From Flavobacterium araucananum (lineage in GTDB: Bacteria; Bacteroidota; Bacteroidia; Flavobacteriales; Flavobacteriaceae): a stretch of DNA of 44,498 bases. The stretch lies in assembly GCF_002222055.1 (NCBI RefSeq), contig NZ_MUGS01000048.1, positions 1 to 44,498 of the forward strand. The letters run 5' to 3'. Below, one piece after another: positions 23,290-31,402 of the stretch. The notes under the pieces were generated by a model, which did no database searches, was not told the DNA's origin, and saw nothing but the letters and a program-made list of their open reading frames with translations. How positions within the stretch are numbered: position 1 is the first letter of the stretch; each line of letters begins with the position of its first letter. Position numbers and translations under genes: made by a program.

Positions 23290-24189
23290 ATGAAAAATAT
23301 TTTACCCATAATGGCAATTTCGTTATTGCTTGTTACTACTTTTTCCTGCAAGCAGGAATCTGATAAACCCGAAAAAGAAATTTTGACAAAAAGCCCAATC
23401 TCAGAAAACTATAACATTAGTATTCTCCTTGATTTATCGGATAGAATTAGCCTTAAAAAAAATCCAAACCCAACGATGCAATATTACCAAAGGGATTTAG
23501 GCTATATCAAGTCCGTTTCTGAAGCTTTTACACAACATCTAAAATCGAAACGAATAAGGCAAATCGACGATAAAATGCAGTTATTTTTTAACCCGGAGCC
23601 ACTCGATCCGGAAATCAATACGATTGCTAAAAATTTGAGAATTGTTATGGATAAAAACAATGCTTCAAAGAATTTACTAAATTCAATAAACTCAAATTAT
23701 GCCGCACAGACGTCAAAAATATACGAATCTGCAATCAAGGACAATAAATATGTAGGATCTGATATATGGAGTTTTTTTGATAGTAAAGTAAAAGATCAAT
23801 GCGTCGAAAATAAATATAGAAATATTCTTGTTGTATTGACAGATGGTTATATGTTCTATGAAGGCACAATCATGAAAGAAGGAAATCGAACCACTTATAT
23901 TACTCCTGAACTTATTCGAAAAAACGGACTAAATAGTAAAGATTGGGATAAAAAAATGCACCAACAGGATTTTGGATTTATTAAAGCAAATGACGACTTA
24001 TCGAATCTCGAAGTTTTAGTGATTGGTATTAATCCAAATCATAACAATCCCTATGAAGAAAAGGTAATTAGAGCATACTGGACAAAATGGTTTACCGAAA
24101 TGAAAATTGGTCATTTTGAAATCAAGAACGCAGATCTGCCATCAAATATGGAGAACATTATCAAGGATTTTATTCTAAACAAACCATAA
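23290..24189 (+). CDS. vWA-like lipoprotein
   Basis: 299 aa with a lipoprotein signal (MKNILPIMAISLLLVTTFS then Cys20). The fold cues are those of a von Willebrand A domain: a first strand ending ISILLDLSDR, where D-L-S stands for the DxSxS metal site with the second Ser replaced, and a buried strand NILVVLTDGYMF with the conserved TDG. The metal site therefore looks partly degenerate. It is the last gene of the operon and is followed by a terminator. It would sit in the periplasm or outer membrane and could bridge the membrane protein encoded just upstream to the envelope. Confidence 0.7.
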   Translation: MKNILPIMAISLLLVTTFSCKQESDKPEKEILTKSPISENYNISILLDLSDRISLKKNPNPTMQYYQRDLGYIKSVSEAFTQHLKSKRIRQIDDKMQLFFNPEPLDPEINTIAKNLRIVMDKNNASKNLLNSINSNYAAQTSKIYESAIKDNKYVGSDIWSFFDSKVKDQCVENKYRNILVVLTDGYMFYEGTIMKEGNRTTYITPELIRKNGLNSKDWDKKMHQQDFGFIKANDDLSNLEVLVIGINPNHNNPYEEKVIRAYWTKWFTEMKIGHFEIKNADLPSNMENIIKDFILNKP

Positions 24190-24214
24190 TTTTTACACTA
24201 CAACTAATCTAATG

Positions 24215-24242
24215 AAAGAGGAATTTTATTGTCCTCTTTTTT
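24215..24242 (+). terminator. Terminator of the TerB/vWA operon
   Basis: AAAGAGGA (24215-24222) pairs with TCCTCTTT (24232-24239), with a 9-nt loop and a T-run to 24242. Confidence 0.85.
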
Positions 24243-24276
24243 CTGTTTATAAAATTCTCTTCAAATTCTCTCCCTT

Positions 24277-24320
24277 TACGGATTTCCATAAAATACTGCT
24301 TTTTATTGGTTTTACATTTG
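24277..24320 (+). promoter_or_regulatory. Operator plus -7 box of the DUF3892 gene
   Basis: TACGG-ATTT-CCATA (24277-24290), 22 nt, then TACATTTG (24313-24320). The arrangement and the spacer text (AAAT.CTG....TTT...GGTTT) repeat those at 20987-21030, so the two transcription units are probably co-regulated. Confidence 0.65.
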
Positions 24321-24390
24321 AAAAAAATAAAACCAGTCAATAAAATTAAAAGTTGGAAACATAATAAATAACTAATTAAAATTTAAAAAA

Positions 24391-24681
24391 ATGGCAGATC
24401 TACATGAAATTAAATGTATAAATAAATCAGATAGATATAATATACATGAACGTATTTTAAGCATTGGAGGGATAAAATCTGATGGAACAAGATGGAAATT
24501 ATCTTTAACTGATGCAATTGATGGAATTGAAAGTAATAAATGGACATTTTATGTTAACAATTCTTCTGGTCACAAGGTAAAAGTACTAGTAGCAAAAACT
24601 ACAACTGGTAATAAATACCTGAGAACTGAAGCAGATACCACTGAAAAAAATAATTTATTAGAATTGCCTGAGTGTCCATAA
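24391..24681 (+). CDS. DUF3892 family protein
   Basis: 96 aa. The family pattern is clear: EIKCINKSDRYNIHERILSI then GG, DGTRWKLSLTDAIDGIE, WTFYVNNSSGHKVKVLVA, and the closing KYLRTEADTTEKNNLLELPE with CP. DUF3892 proteins are small cytoplasmic proteins of unknown function, common in mobile and accessory regions. Monocistronic, with an operator shared with the DUF4177-like operon upstream, which suggests they respond to the same signal. Confidence 0.8.
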   Translation: MADLHEIKCINKSDRYNIHERILSIGGIKSDGTRWKLSLTDAIDGIESNKWTFYVNNSSGHKVKVLVAKTTTGNKYLRTEADTTEKNNLLELPECP

Positions 24682-24728
24682 TAAATCAGTGGATTTCAAA
24701 AATAATTAGGTTTGGAGAACAATTTTGA

Positions 24729-24839
24729 TTTACTACTAATAAATCTAAAATTTCTCCAAATTTAATTTCGACAATCGACGACATTTATCAATTTGAGAAA
24801 GAATTGTTAGAAACTGTCGCGCTTTATGAAATCGTATAA
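24729..24839 (+). pseudogene. Possible 3' remnant of a lost gene
   Basis: A 36-codon open stretch with protein-like composition (SKISPNLISTIDDIYQFEKE then LLETVALYEIV) and a proper stop. No start codon or ribosome site precedes it. It could be a gene tail left by deletion. The rest of the gap 24682-24974 holds nothing recognisable. Confidence 0.25.
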
Positions 24840-24974
24840 AGGTAAAAAATCAAGTATTATTACGCATTTTCGAGAACATTTTTCTAATTAGATTTAACAA
24901 TTCAAAGTCTATACTTTCTCAAAGATCATAAAAAATAGCGGTCATACTTTTTAAACTTTTTATTCCAAAAGCCT

Positions 24975-25385
24975 ATGTCAAAAAACTACTCTGTTCTATT
25001 TTTATTACTCGTAACACTTTCGTGCAAAAAAGTTTCTGCTCCTCCTCTGCCAGAAATTAAGTCATTTTACAAACAGGTCGTTACGGTTGATGATCGCAAA
25101 ACGATTACGCCCGAAGAAGCAAAAACGTATCATGTAAACAACACGTACAAATACGAATACAGAACCGGAAATCCGGGACAATATGAATATAATTATGATG
25201 TAAAAGGAATCAATATTGAAGGCGATTCGGTTTGCGGAAATATCAATGTGCTTGGAAAATACGGTGCCGGAATTTTAATAGGCTTCGCCGTTGCCGATAT
25301 TGAAATTAATACCGAATGGATCTCCTACGGAAAATTAAGAGCCTGTGATAAAAAAGGAAACGAATATCTATTAATTGTCAAATAA
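24975..25385 (+). CDS. Small lipoprotein of unknown function
   Basis: 136 aa with signal MSKNYSVLFLLLVTLS then Cys17. The mature part contains QYEYNYDVKGINIEGDSVCG then NINVLGKYGAG, and ends KACDKKGNEYLLIVK-like (RACDKKGNEYLL). This glycine- and beta-rich pattern suggests a small beta-barrel or OB-type fold. Two Cys in the mature part could pair. The next gene starts 10 nt later, so the two make an envelope-protein operon. I do not recognise a characterised family. Confidence 0.7.
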   Translation: MSKNYSVLFLLLVTLSCKKVSAPPLPEIKSFYKQVVTVDDRKTITPEEAKTYHVNNTYKYEYRTGNPGQYEYNYDVKGINIEGDSVCGNINVLGKYGAGILIGFAVADIEINTEWISYGKLRACDKKGNEYLLIVK

Positions 25386-25395
25386 AAAAAGTGTC

Positions 25396-25605
25396 ATGAA
25401 ATATATTTTACTCGTGTTATTTGTTTTTTTAATGTCCTTTAGACCTCTAGAAGCCAGCGTCTATATTTGTGGTTCTACCGGAGCAAAAAAATATCATTTT
25501 AATGAAAACTGCCGCGGTTTATCGGCTTGTAGTCATGGAACGGTAAAAACATCTATAAAACAAGCCCGTGGTTTGGGACTTACCCTTTGTGGCTGGGAAG
25601 ACTAA
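25396..25605 (+). CDS. Secreted small Cys-rich protein, KYH-NCRGL type
   Basis: 69 aa from the ATG at 25396, which gives a good signal peptide (MKYILLVLFVFLMSFRPLEA); an upstream in-frame start (25375) would overlap the previous gene and spoil it. The mature part has VYICGSTGAKKYHFNENCRG then LSACSHGTVK and LTLCGWED, with four Cys and two His in the arrangement seen in small zinc-binding (Ada/nuclease-tail-like) modules of Bacteroidetes. Probably periplasmic or secreted and metal- or disulfide-stabilised. Function unknown. Confidence 0.7.
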   Translation: MKYILLVLFVFLMSFRPLEASVYICGSTGAKKYHFNENCRGLSACSHGTVKTSIKQARGLGLTLCGWED

Positions 25606-25820
25606 TACCTTTACACCTTTTTGAGCAATTTATTACTTAAGCTCACAACAAATTACAAAATATTAATCTACTCAAAAACAAATCTTTAAACATAGTTTCG
25701 GGATGTTTTTGAGTGGATTTTTTTAGTATAAAAAAGAATCCCTTATCTTAATGTTCCATATTCTCATCCTATATTTTAACAAAAATTTAGCGGGTAAATT
25801 ATTATAAAAATTAAATACAT

Positions 25821-25846
25821 GTAGTAATTTTGCAGAATATTACTAC
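25821..25846 (+). promoter_or_regulatory. Promoter with overlapping inverted-repeat operator before the urease region
   Basis: TAATTTTG (25825-25832) is a perfect TAnnTTTG box 20 nt before the ATG at 25852. It is overlapped by GTAGTAAT (25821-25828) and its inverted partner ATTACTAC (25839-25846) with a 10-nt gap. A protein bound there would cover the -7 box and the transcription start, so repression is the simplest reading. No separate promoter was found before ureA, so this may drive the whole urease operon. Confidence 0.55.
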
Positions 25847-25851
25847 AAAAA

Positions 25852-26229
25852 ATGCTATTTAAAAGAATCAATAAAAGCTCAAAAATTCAGAATAAGACAT
25901 CCTTTGTCCTGTTCTTTGCTTTTATATTTTTATTCTTTTTAGGATTTCGCTTATTCTCAAATACACAAACTTCTGTTAGATCAGCGGATCGTTTCAAAAA
26001 AGAATCTACTGTTTATAAAACATTTTCTGTAGCTGATAATGATGTTAGTGATGTATTTTCTTTAGAAGATAATGACCTGGATAATCCTTGTCTTATTGCA
26101 TACACAACCTTTATTAATTTTCAAATTGATTCTTTTGACAATCGCTCACAAATCCTGAAAGAGTATCAAACCAGAATTCAATTTCACCTCCCACTTTTCC
26201 TGCGTTATCACGCAATAAAAATCCTGTAA
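25852..26229 (+). CDS. Small single-span membrane protein ahead of the urease genes
   Basis: 125 aa. One hydrophobic helix near the N-terminus (SFVLFFAFIFLFFLGFRLFS), then an acidic middle (ADNDVSDVFSLEDNDLDN), then a C-terminal part ending FHLPLFLRYHAIKIL. No known family. It starts 6 nt after a hairpin operator and ends 79 nt before ureA on the same strand, so it may be the first gene of the urease transcript. The small protein before the RND efflux operon (43872-44255) has a similar outline: signal or anchor, acidic middle, aromatic C-terminus. Confidence 0.6.
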   Translation: MLFKRINKSSKIQNKTSFVLFFAFIFLFFLGFRLFSNTQTSVRSADRFKKESTVYKTFSVADNDVSDVFSLEDNDLDNPCLIAYTTFINFQIDSFDNRSQILKEYQTRIQFHLPLFLRYHAIKIL

Positions 26230-26308
26230 TATTTTTTTTGCAGCATTTCGGTGTATCCACATCCGAAAACACATTCTTGTATTATTTCAACAATTTAAAA
26301 ATAAAAAC

Positions 26309-26611
26309 ATGCACTTAACTCCAAGAGAAACCGAAAAATTGATGGTTTTTTTAGCCTCTGAAGTTGCTTTAAAAAGAAAAGCACGCGGCTTAAAATTGAA
26401 TTATCCCGAAACTATTGCCATCATTACAGCTTATGTAATGGAAGGTGCCAGAGATGGCAACAGTGTAGCCGAATTGATGCAAAGTGGCGCCAAAGTACTT
26501 ACCAGAGACGATGTCATGTCCGGAGTTCCCGAGATGATTCACGACATACAGGTAGAAGCTACTTTTCCTGACGGGACAAAATTGGTAACCGTTCATAACC
26601 CAATACGTTAA
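26309..26611 (+). CDS. ureA: Urease subunit gamma
   Basis: 100 aa, the full normal length of the gamma subunit. It begins MHLTPRETEKLMVFLASEVA and contains the conserved LNYPETIAIITAYVMEGARD and VPEMIHDIQVEATFPDGTKL, ending VHNPIR. It is a structural subunit of the (alpha-beta-gamma)3 nickel enzyme that hydrolyses urea to ammonia and carbamate. First of the urease genes, 16 nt before ureB. Confidence 0.97.
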   Translation: MHLTPRETEKLMVFLASEVALKRKARGLKLNYPETIAIITAYVMEGARDGNSVAELMQSGAKVLTRDDVMSGVPEMIHDIQVEATFPDGTKLVTVHNPIR

Positions 26612-26627
26612 TCTTAAAAAACACAAA

Positions 26628-27002
26628 ATGATACCAGGAGAAACATTTATAAAAGAAGGCGACATTATTTTAAATGAAGGTCGCGAAACTACCAGTATAA
26701 CAGTAGTGAACACAGGAGATCGCCCGATACAAATTGGGTCCCACTTTCATTTCTTTGAAGTAAACAAAGCCATGAAATTTGATAGGGAAAAAGCTTTTTG
26801 TATGCGTTTGAATATTCCCGCAGGAACAGCTGTTCGTTTTGAACCGGGAGAAGAAAAAGAAATCAATTTAGTAAAAATTGGTGGCACCCGAAAAATAATA
26901 GGACTTAATAACCTTGTAAACGGCGATGCCAACGTAGCACAGAATAAAGAAAAAGCATTAGAATTAGTTGACAAACTGAACTTTAAAAACATATCAAAAT
27001 GA
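26628..27002 (+). CDS. ureB: Urease subunit beta
   Basis: 124 aa. The beta-subunit hallmarks are NTGDRPIQIGSHFHFFEVNK, RLNIPAGTAVRFEPGEEKEI and GGTRKIIGLNNLVNG. Its stop overlaps the ureC start as ATGA (26999-27002), giving strict translational coupling of the two subunits. Separate gamma and beta genes are the usual bacterial layout, unlike the fused ureAB of Helicobacter. Confidence 0.97.
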   Translation: MIPGETFIKEGDIILNEGRETTSITVVNTGDRPIQIGSHFHFFEVNKAMKFDREKAFCMRLNIPAGTAVRFEPGEEKEINLVKIGGTRKIIGLNNLVNGDANVAQNKEKALELVDKLNFKNISK

Positions 27003-28714
27003 GCGTGAAAATAAGTAAAGATAAATATGCCAATCTTGCCGGACCAACAACCGGAGATAAAATAAGATTAGGAGATACTGATTTAATCATCGAGATCGAA
27101 AAAGATTATGCCGTTTATGGTGATGAAGTAATTTTTGGTGGAGGGAAAACAGTACGTGATGGTATGGGGCAATCTACCACTACGCTAAGAGATCAAGGGT
27201 CTTTGGACCTTTGCATTACAGGAGTTACAATCATTGACCATTGGGGAATCGTAAAAGCTGATGTTGGTGTTCGCGATGGCAAGATCGTAGGAATTGGCAA
27301 AGCCGGAAATCCTGATATTATGGATGGTGTAGATCCTAACCTGATTATTGGTGCGTCTACAGAAGTTCATGGAGGCAAAGGTTACATACTTACCGCAGGA
27401 GGAATTGATACACACATTCATTTTATTTGTCCGCAACAAATAGAAACAGCTTTATACAGCGGTATTACCACCATGATTGGCGGAGGTACAGGACCAAACG
27501 ACGGTACAAACGCAACTACGATTACACCCGGAAAATGGAATCTTGAAAAAATGCTTCAGGCAGCTGAGGAATATCCAATGAATCTGGGATTTTTTGGTAA
27601 AGGAAACTGCTCAACTCCACAACCCTTAATCGAACAAATTGAAGCTGGAGCCTTGGGACTAAAAATTCATGAAGACTGGGGCGCAACACCTGCCGTTATC
27701 GATGCTTCGCTAACTGTAGCAGACCAATATGATGTGCAGGTTGCCATACATACAGATACGCTTAACGAATCTGGTTTTCTAGAAGATACCATGGCGGCTA
27801 TTAACGGTAGAGTAATACATACTTTTCATACTGAAGGTGCTGGTGGCGGACATGCTCCGGACATTATCAAAGCAGCTATGTACAAAAATGTTTTGCCGGC
27901 ATCGACCAACCCAACAAGACCCTTTACAAAAAACACGATCGACGAACACCTGGATATGTTAATGGTTTGTCATCATTTAAGTAAAAATATCCCTGAAGAT
28001 GTTGCTTTTGCCGATTCGAGAATCCGTCCGGAAACTATTGCAGCCGAAGATATTTTGCAGGATATGGGAGTGTTTAGTATCATGAGTTCAGACTCTCAAG
28101 CCATGGGACGTGTTGGCGAAGTAGTAACCAGAACCTGGCAAACCGCCAGCAAAATGCGCTCACAAAGAGGGTATTTAGAAACCGATACTGAGAATGATAA
28201 TTTTCGTGTAAAAAGATATATTTCTAAATATACCATTAATCCCGCTATTGCGCACGGAATCTCTGATTATGTGGGTTCTATAGAAGTGGGTAAAATAGCC
28301 GATTTTGTACTTTGGAAACCTGCTTTGTTTGGAGTAAAACCAGAGATAATCTATAAAGGCGGATTTATTGCGGCAGCAAAAATGGGAGATCCTAATGCTT
28401 CTATCCCAACACCTCAACCTATCATTTACAGAAACATGTTTGGTGCACACGGAAAAGCCAAATATGGTACCTGCGCCACTTTTGTATCCCAAGTATCCCT
28501 TGATAAAGGAATCGTAAAAGAATATGGTTTGAAAAAAATCGTCCTTCCGGTAAAAAACTGTCGTAACATCTCTAAAGCAGATATGATTCATAATAGCGGA
28601 ACTCCGGATATCGAAGTAAACGCAGAGAATTATAAAGTATATGTAGATGGCGAACATATTACCTGCGAACCCGTAGACAAATTGCCTCTGGCACAATTGT
28701 ATTTCATGTTCTAA
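26999..28714 (+). CDS. ureC: Urease subunit alpha (catalytic)
   Basis: 571 aa, standard length. It binds the two Ni(II) ions. Metal and active-site residues are in place: H139 and H141 in GGIDTHIHFICP, the Lys to be carbamylated K222 in GLKIHEDWGATP, His in VAIHTDTLNESGF and HTFHTEGAGGGHAPD, and the flap segment MVCHHLSKNIPEDVAFADSR with the catalytic His. Later regions (IMSSDSQAMGRVGEV, TINPAIAHGI) are canonical as well. No sign of damage. A 40-nt gap separates it from ureE. Confidence 0.98.
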   Translation: MSVKISKDKYANLAGPTTGDKIRLGDTDLIIEIEKDYAVYGDEVIFGGGKTVRDGMGQSTTTLRDQGSLDLCITGVTIIDHWGIVKADVGVRDGKIVGIGKAGNPDIMDGVDPNLIIGASTEVHGGKGYILTAGGIDTHIHFICPQQIETALYSGITTMIGGGTGPNDGTNATTITPGKWNLEKMLQAAEEYPMNLGFFGKGNCSTPQPLIEQIEAGALGLKIHEDWGATPAVIDASLTVADQYDVQVAIHTDTLNESGFLEDTMAAINGRVIHTFHTEGAGGGHAPDIIKAAMYKNVLPASTNPTRPFTKNTIDEHLDMLMVCHHLSKNIPEDVAFADSRIRPETIAAEDILQDMGVFSIMSSDSQAMGRVGEVVTRTWQTASKMRSQRGYLETDTENDNFRVKRYISKYTINPAIAHGISDYVGSIEVGKIADFVLWKPALFGVKPEIIYKGGFIAAAKMGDPNASIPTPQPIIYRNMFGAHGKAKYGTCATFVSQVSLDKGIVKEYGLKKIVLPVKNCRNISKADMIHNSGTPDIEVNAENYKVYVDGEHITCEPVDKLPLAQLYFMF

Positions 28715-28754
28715 GAAATTAGTTCAGGACTCACTAAACATAAAAAAGGATCAC

Positions 28755-29264
28755 ATGCTTATTAAAGAAATAGTAGGTAATACCGCCCAACAATCTTTAG
28801 GAACCCTAAAAATTGATGTATTGGAAATTGAATGGTATGAAGCCACCAAACGCATACAACGCAAAACCAGTAATGGTGGAACAGATTTGTCTATAAAATT
28901 CTTGAGAGAGGGACAGCGTTTACAAGAAGGAGATATCCTGTGTCAGGATAATGAAAAAGCAATCGTTGTGCACATAAAACCATGTGATGCCATCGTAATT
29001 AAGCCTGAAACAATGCTGCAAATGGGAACCGTATGTTATGAAATTGGCAACAAACACATGCCTCTTTTTATTCAGAACGAACTCGTTTTAATGCCTTTTG
29101 AGATGCCAATGTTTCGATGGCTGGAAGCCGCAGGATATCAACCTGCCAAAGAAAAACATCAATTATTGAATTTATTAAAATCGAACACAGAGCCTCACGG
29201 GCACTCCGGAAGTAATTCTTTATTCAGTAAAATAATTAATATCGCCTCAAAAAATGATCAGTAA
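28755..29264 (+). CDS. ureE: Urease accessory protein UreE (nickel metallochaperone)
   Basis: 169 aa. It delivers Ni to the UreD-F-G-apo-urease complex. The peptide-binding N-terminal domain (GTLKIDVLEIEWYEATKRIQ, FLREGQRLQEGDIL) is followed by the metal-binding domain with the conserved YEIGNKHMPLF, which holds the bridging His, and MPMFRWLEAAGYQP. The C-terminus has only a short His pair (EPHGHSG), not the long His tail of Klebsiella UreE, so nickel storage capacity is modest. Its end overlaps the ureF start by 11 nt. Confidence 0.95.
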   Translation: MLIKEIVGNTAQQSLGTLKIDVLEIEWYEATKRIQRKTSNGGTDLSIKFLREGQRLQEGDILCQDNEKAIVVHIKPCDAIVIKPETMLQMGTVCYEIGNKHMPLFIQNELVLMPFEMPMFRWLEAAGYQPAKEKHQLLNLLKSNTEPHGHSGSNSLFSKIINIASKNDQ

Positions 29265-29943
29265 CTTTTTAGGCAGCCTATTGCACATCGCTGATCCAAC
29301 ATTGCCCATTGGTGGATTTTCGCACTCTAATGGTTTAGAAACGTATGTGCAAAATAACAAAGTGAATAATACGGCTACAGCAGAAATTTTTATCGAAAAC
29401 ATGTTGCAAAACAACATCAAATTCAACGATGCCTCATTTATGCGAATAGCCTACGAAAAAACATTAAACAATGATTTGCAAGCCCTGATTATTTTAGATC
29501 AGGAATGTACCGCATTCAAATCCCCCAGAGAAATGCGGGATGCCAGTCAAAAATTAGGGCTGCGTTTCATTAAGATTTTTCGCCGGCATAAAGAATTTGA
29601 TCTCGCAACACAATATGAGCAAAGCATTCATAAAGGCGATGCTACAGGACATTATGCCATTGCATTTGGTATGTATGCCTGCTTAATGAATATCCCTCTT
29701 GAAGAGTCCTTATTTGCTTTTTTTTATAACAGTTGTATCGGAATGATTACCAACAGTGTAAAACTCGTGCCTTTAAGTCAGTTAGACGGACAGGATATGA
29801 TGTTTCGCTTTCAGCCCAAAATAGCCAAATTGGTGCAAGAAACCCTTTTTCTGGATAAAAACCTGATCGGAATGTGCAGTATTGCATTCGATATCAGAGC
29901 TATGCAACACGAACGACTGTACTCAAGACTTTATATGTCTTAA
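29254..29943 (+). CDS. ureF: Urease accessory protein UreF
   Basis: 229 aa. It couples UreD and UreG during urease activation and gates the GTPase. Recognised by the opening LLHIADPTLPIGGFSHSNGL ETYV block and by DASFMRIAY, SPREMRDASQKLG and NSCIGMITNSVKLVPLSQLD, which carry the helices that contact UreG. All-helical, cytoplasmic. It overlaps ureE by 11 nt and is followed by ureG after 25 nt. Confidence 0.95.
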   Translation: MISNFLGSLLHIADPTLPIGGFSHSNGLETYVQNNKVNNTATAEIFIENMLQNNIKFNDASFMRIAYEKTLNNDLQALIILDQECTAFKSPREMRDASQKLGLRFIKIFRRHKEFDLATQYEQSIHKGDATGHYAIAFGMYACLMNIPLEESLFAFFYNSCIGMITNSVKLVPLSQLDGQDMMFRFQPKIAKLVQETLFLDKNLIGMCSIAFDIRAMQHERLYSRLYMS

Positions 29944-29968
29944 AAATAATAACACAATAAAACTTAAA

Positions 29969-30607
29969 ATGGAAGATAGAAAATATATAAAAATAGGTGT
30001 TGCGGGCCCGGTTGGGTCAGGTAAAACAGCACTTCTGGAACGACTTTCCAGAAAAATGACGGATCAATATAATATCGGGGTAATTACCAATGATATCTAT
30101 ACCAAAGAAGATGCAGAGTTCATGACTAAAAACAGTCTTTTGCCAAAAGAAAAAATCATTGGTGTAGAAACTGGCGGCTGCCCGCACACGGCTATACGCG
30201 AAGATGCAAGTATGAATTTAGAAGCTGTAGATGAGCTCGCAAAACGATTTCCGGATATTGAGCTTATCCTGATAGAAAGTGGCGGTGATAACCTTTCGGC
30301 TACTTTTAGTCCTGATCTGGCAGATGTTACCATTTTTGTTATCGATGTATCCGGAGGAGAAAAAATACCCCGTAAAGGTGGTCCCGGGATTACACGTTCT
30401 GATCTTTTGCTAATTAATAAAATTGACTTGGCTCCAATGGTAGGTGCCAATTTAGAAGTAATGGAAAACGATGCCCGCAGAATGCGTCAGGGAAAACCAT
30501 TTGTTTTTAGCAATTTAAGATCAGATGAAGGCCTGGACAGCGTGATAGGCTGGATAAAAAAATATGCCCTTCTGGAAGAAACAGAAGAGCCAAAGTTATA
30601 CCGTTAA
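29969..30607 (+). CDS. ureG: Urease accessory GTPase UreG
   Basis: 212 aa from the ATG at 29969. Start chosen because MEDRKYIKIGVAGPVGSGKT puts the P-loop (residues 13-20) at the normal distance from the N-terminus; longer upstream frames overlap ureF. Other motifs are ETGGCPHTAIRED with the CPH nickel site, LILIESGGDNLSATFSPDLA, NKIDLA for guanine binding, and FSNLRSDEGLD. It hydrolyses GTP to drive nickel insertion. Its stop codon overlaps the ureD start as TAATG. Confidence 0.97.
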   Translation: MEDRKYIKIGVAGPVGSGKTALLERLSRKMTDQYNIGVITNDIYTKEDAEFMTKNSLLPKEKIIGVETGGCPHTAIREDASMNLEAVDELAKRFPDIELILIESGGDNLSATFSPDLADVTIFVIDVSGGEKIPRKGGPGITRSDLLLINKIDLAPMVGANLEVMENDARRMRQGKPFVFSNLRSDEGLDSVIGWIKKYALLEETEEPKLYR

Positions 30608-31401
30608 TGAACGCCGAATTAAATATCGTAACGGGCTGCAGAGACGGAAAATCTTATTTGAAAGATGTTTTTGTAAGCCCTCCTTTTCGGGTCATTCCTG
30701 TGGGGCAACTAAAAAAAGATGGTGGTGCTTATTTGATGATAACAAGTTCATCCCCCGGTATTTTAAGCGGCGACCATTATGCTATGAATATTTTGGTCGA
30801 GAAAAATGCACGGTTACAACTGCTGTCACAATCCTACCAGCGTTTATTTAATATGGATGATCGTGCCACGCAAAATTTTACTGTAAAAATGGAGCCTGAT
30901 ACTTCTTTTTTTTATGTACCTCATCCAATAGTTCCACACGAAAATTCAACTTTTATAAGTACCAATACAATCTATATCGAAGACAATTGCGATTTTATGA
31001 TGGGCGAAATCATTACTTGTGGCAGAAAACACCATGGGGAAGTATTTAAGTACGCACATTTTCAGAATAAAACAGAAGTCATTCATAAAGAGAAATTAAT
31101 TTTTAAAGACAATATTTTATTACGTCCACAAGCGATTCCGTTAGATTCTATAGGCTCACTGGAAGAATTTACCCATCAGGGTACTTTAGTTTATTTAAAC
31201 ACAAAAAAAAATACTGTAGAACAGGTCATAGAAGAAATCTTTGAGATGATGTCTCCAGAAAAAGAATTAGAATTCGGGATTTCATCTTTACAAAATGATG
31301 GTTTTGTATTACGGGTATTAGGTCTGGGAGGTGAACAAATTTTTGATTGCTTCCAGAAAATACAGGAAAAAATGTGGCATTTTAATCCTAAACTACTTTA
31401 A
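30607..31401 (+). CDS. ureD: Urease accessory protein UreD
   Basis: 264 aa. The scaffold that binds apo-urease and forms a nickel tunnel with UreF. Family features are SPPFRVIPVGQLKKDGGAYL, SPGILSGDHYAMNILVEKNA, LLSQSYQRLFNMDD and the later PLDSIGSLEEF. It is placed after ureG in this operon, whereas in many bacteria it comes first. Some nomenclatures call this protein UreH; the permease encoded next is a different UreH-type protein. The downstream gene starts 1 nt after the stop codon. Confidence 0.92.
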   Translation: MNAELNIVTGCRDGKSYLKDVFVSPPFRVIPVGQLKKDGGAYLMITSSSPGILSGDHYAMNILVEKNARLQLLSQSYQRLFNMDDRATQNFTVKMEPDTSFFYVPHPIVPHENSTFISTNTIYIEDNCDFMMGEIITCGRKHHGEVFKYAHFQNKTEVIHKEKLIFKDNILLRPQAIPLDSIGSLEEFTHQGTLVYLNTKKNTVEQVIEEIFEMMSPEKELEFGISSLQNDGFVLRVLGLGGEQIFDCFQKIQEKMWHFNPKLL

Positions 31402-31402
31402 A

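Noticed and set aside
28175..28696. 173-codon open frame antisense to ureC
   Set aside because: It lies wholly within the strongly conserved urease alpha gene, and its Cys/Phe/Tyr-rich translation fits a shadow of the sense codons.
31331..31402. Longer N-terminus for the UreH-type permease
   Set aside because: The extension lies inside ureD, is basic and not membrane-like, and the ATG at 31403 starts directly at the first helix.
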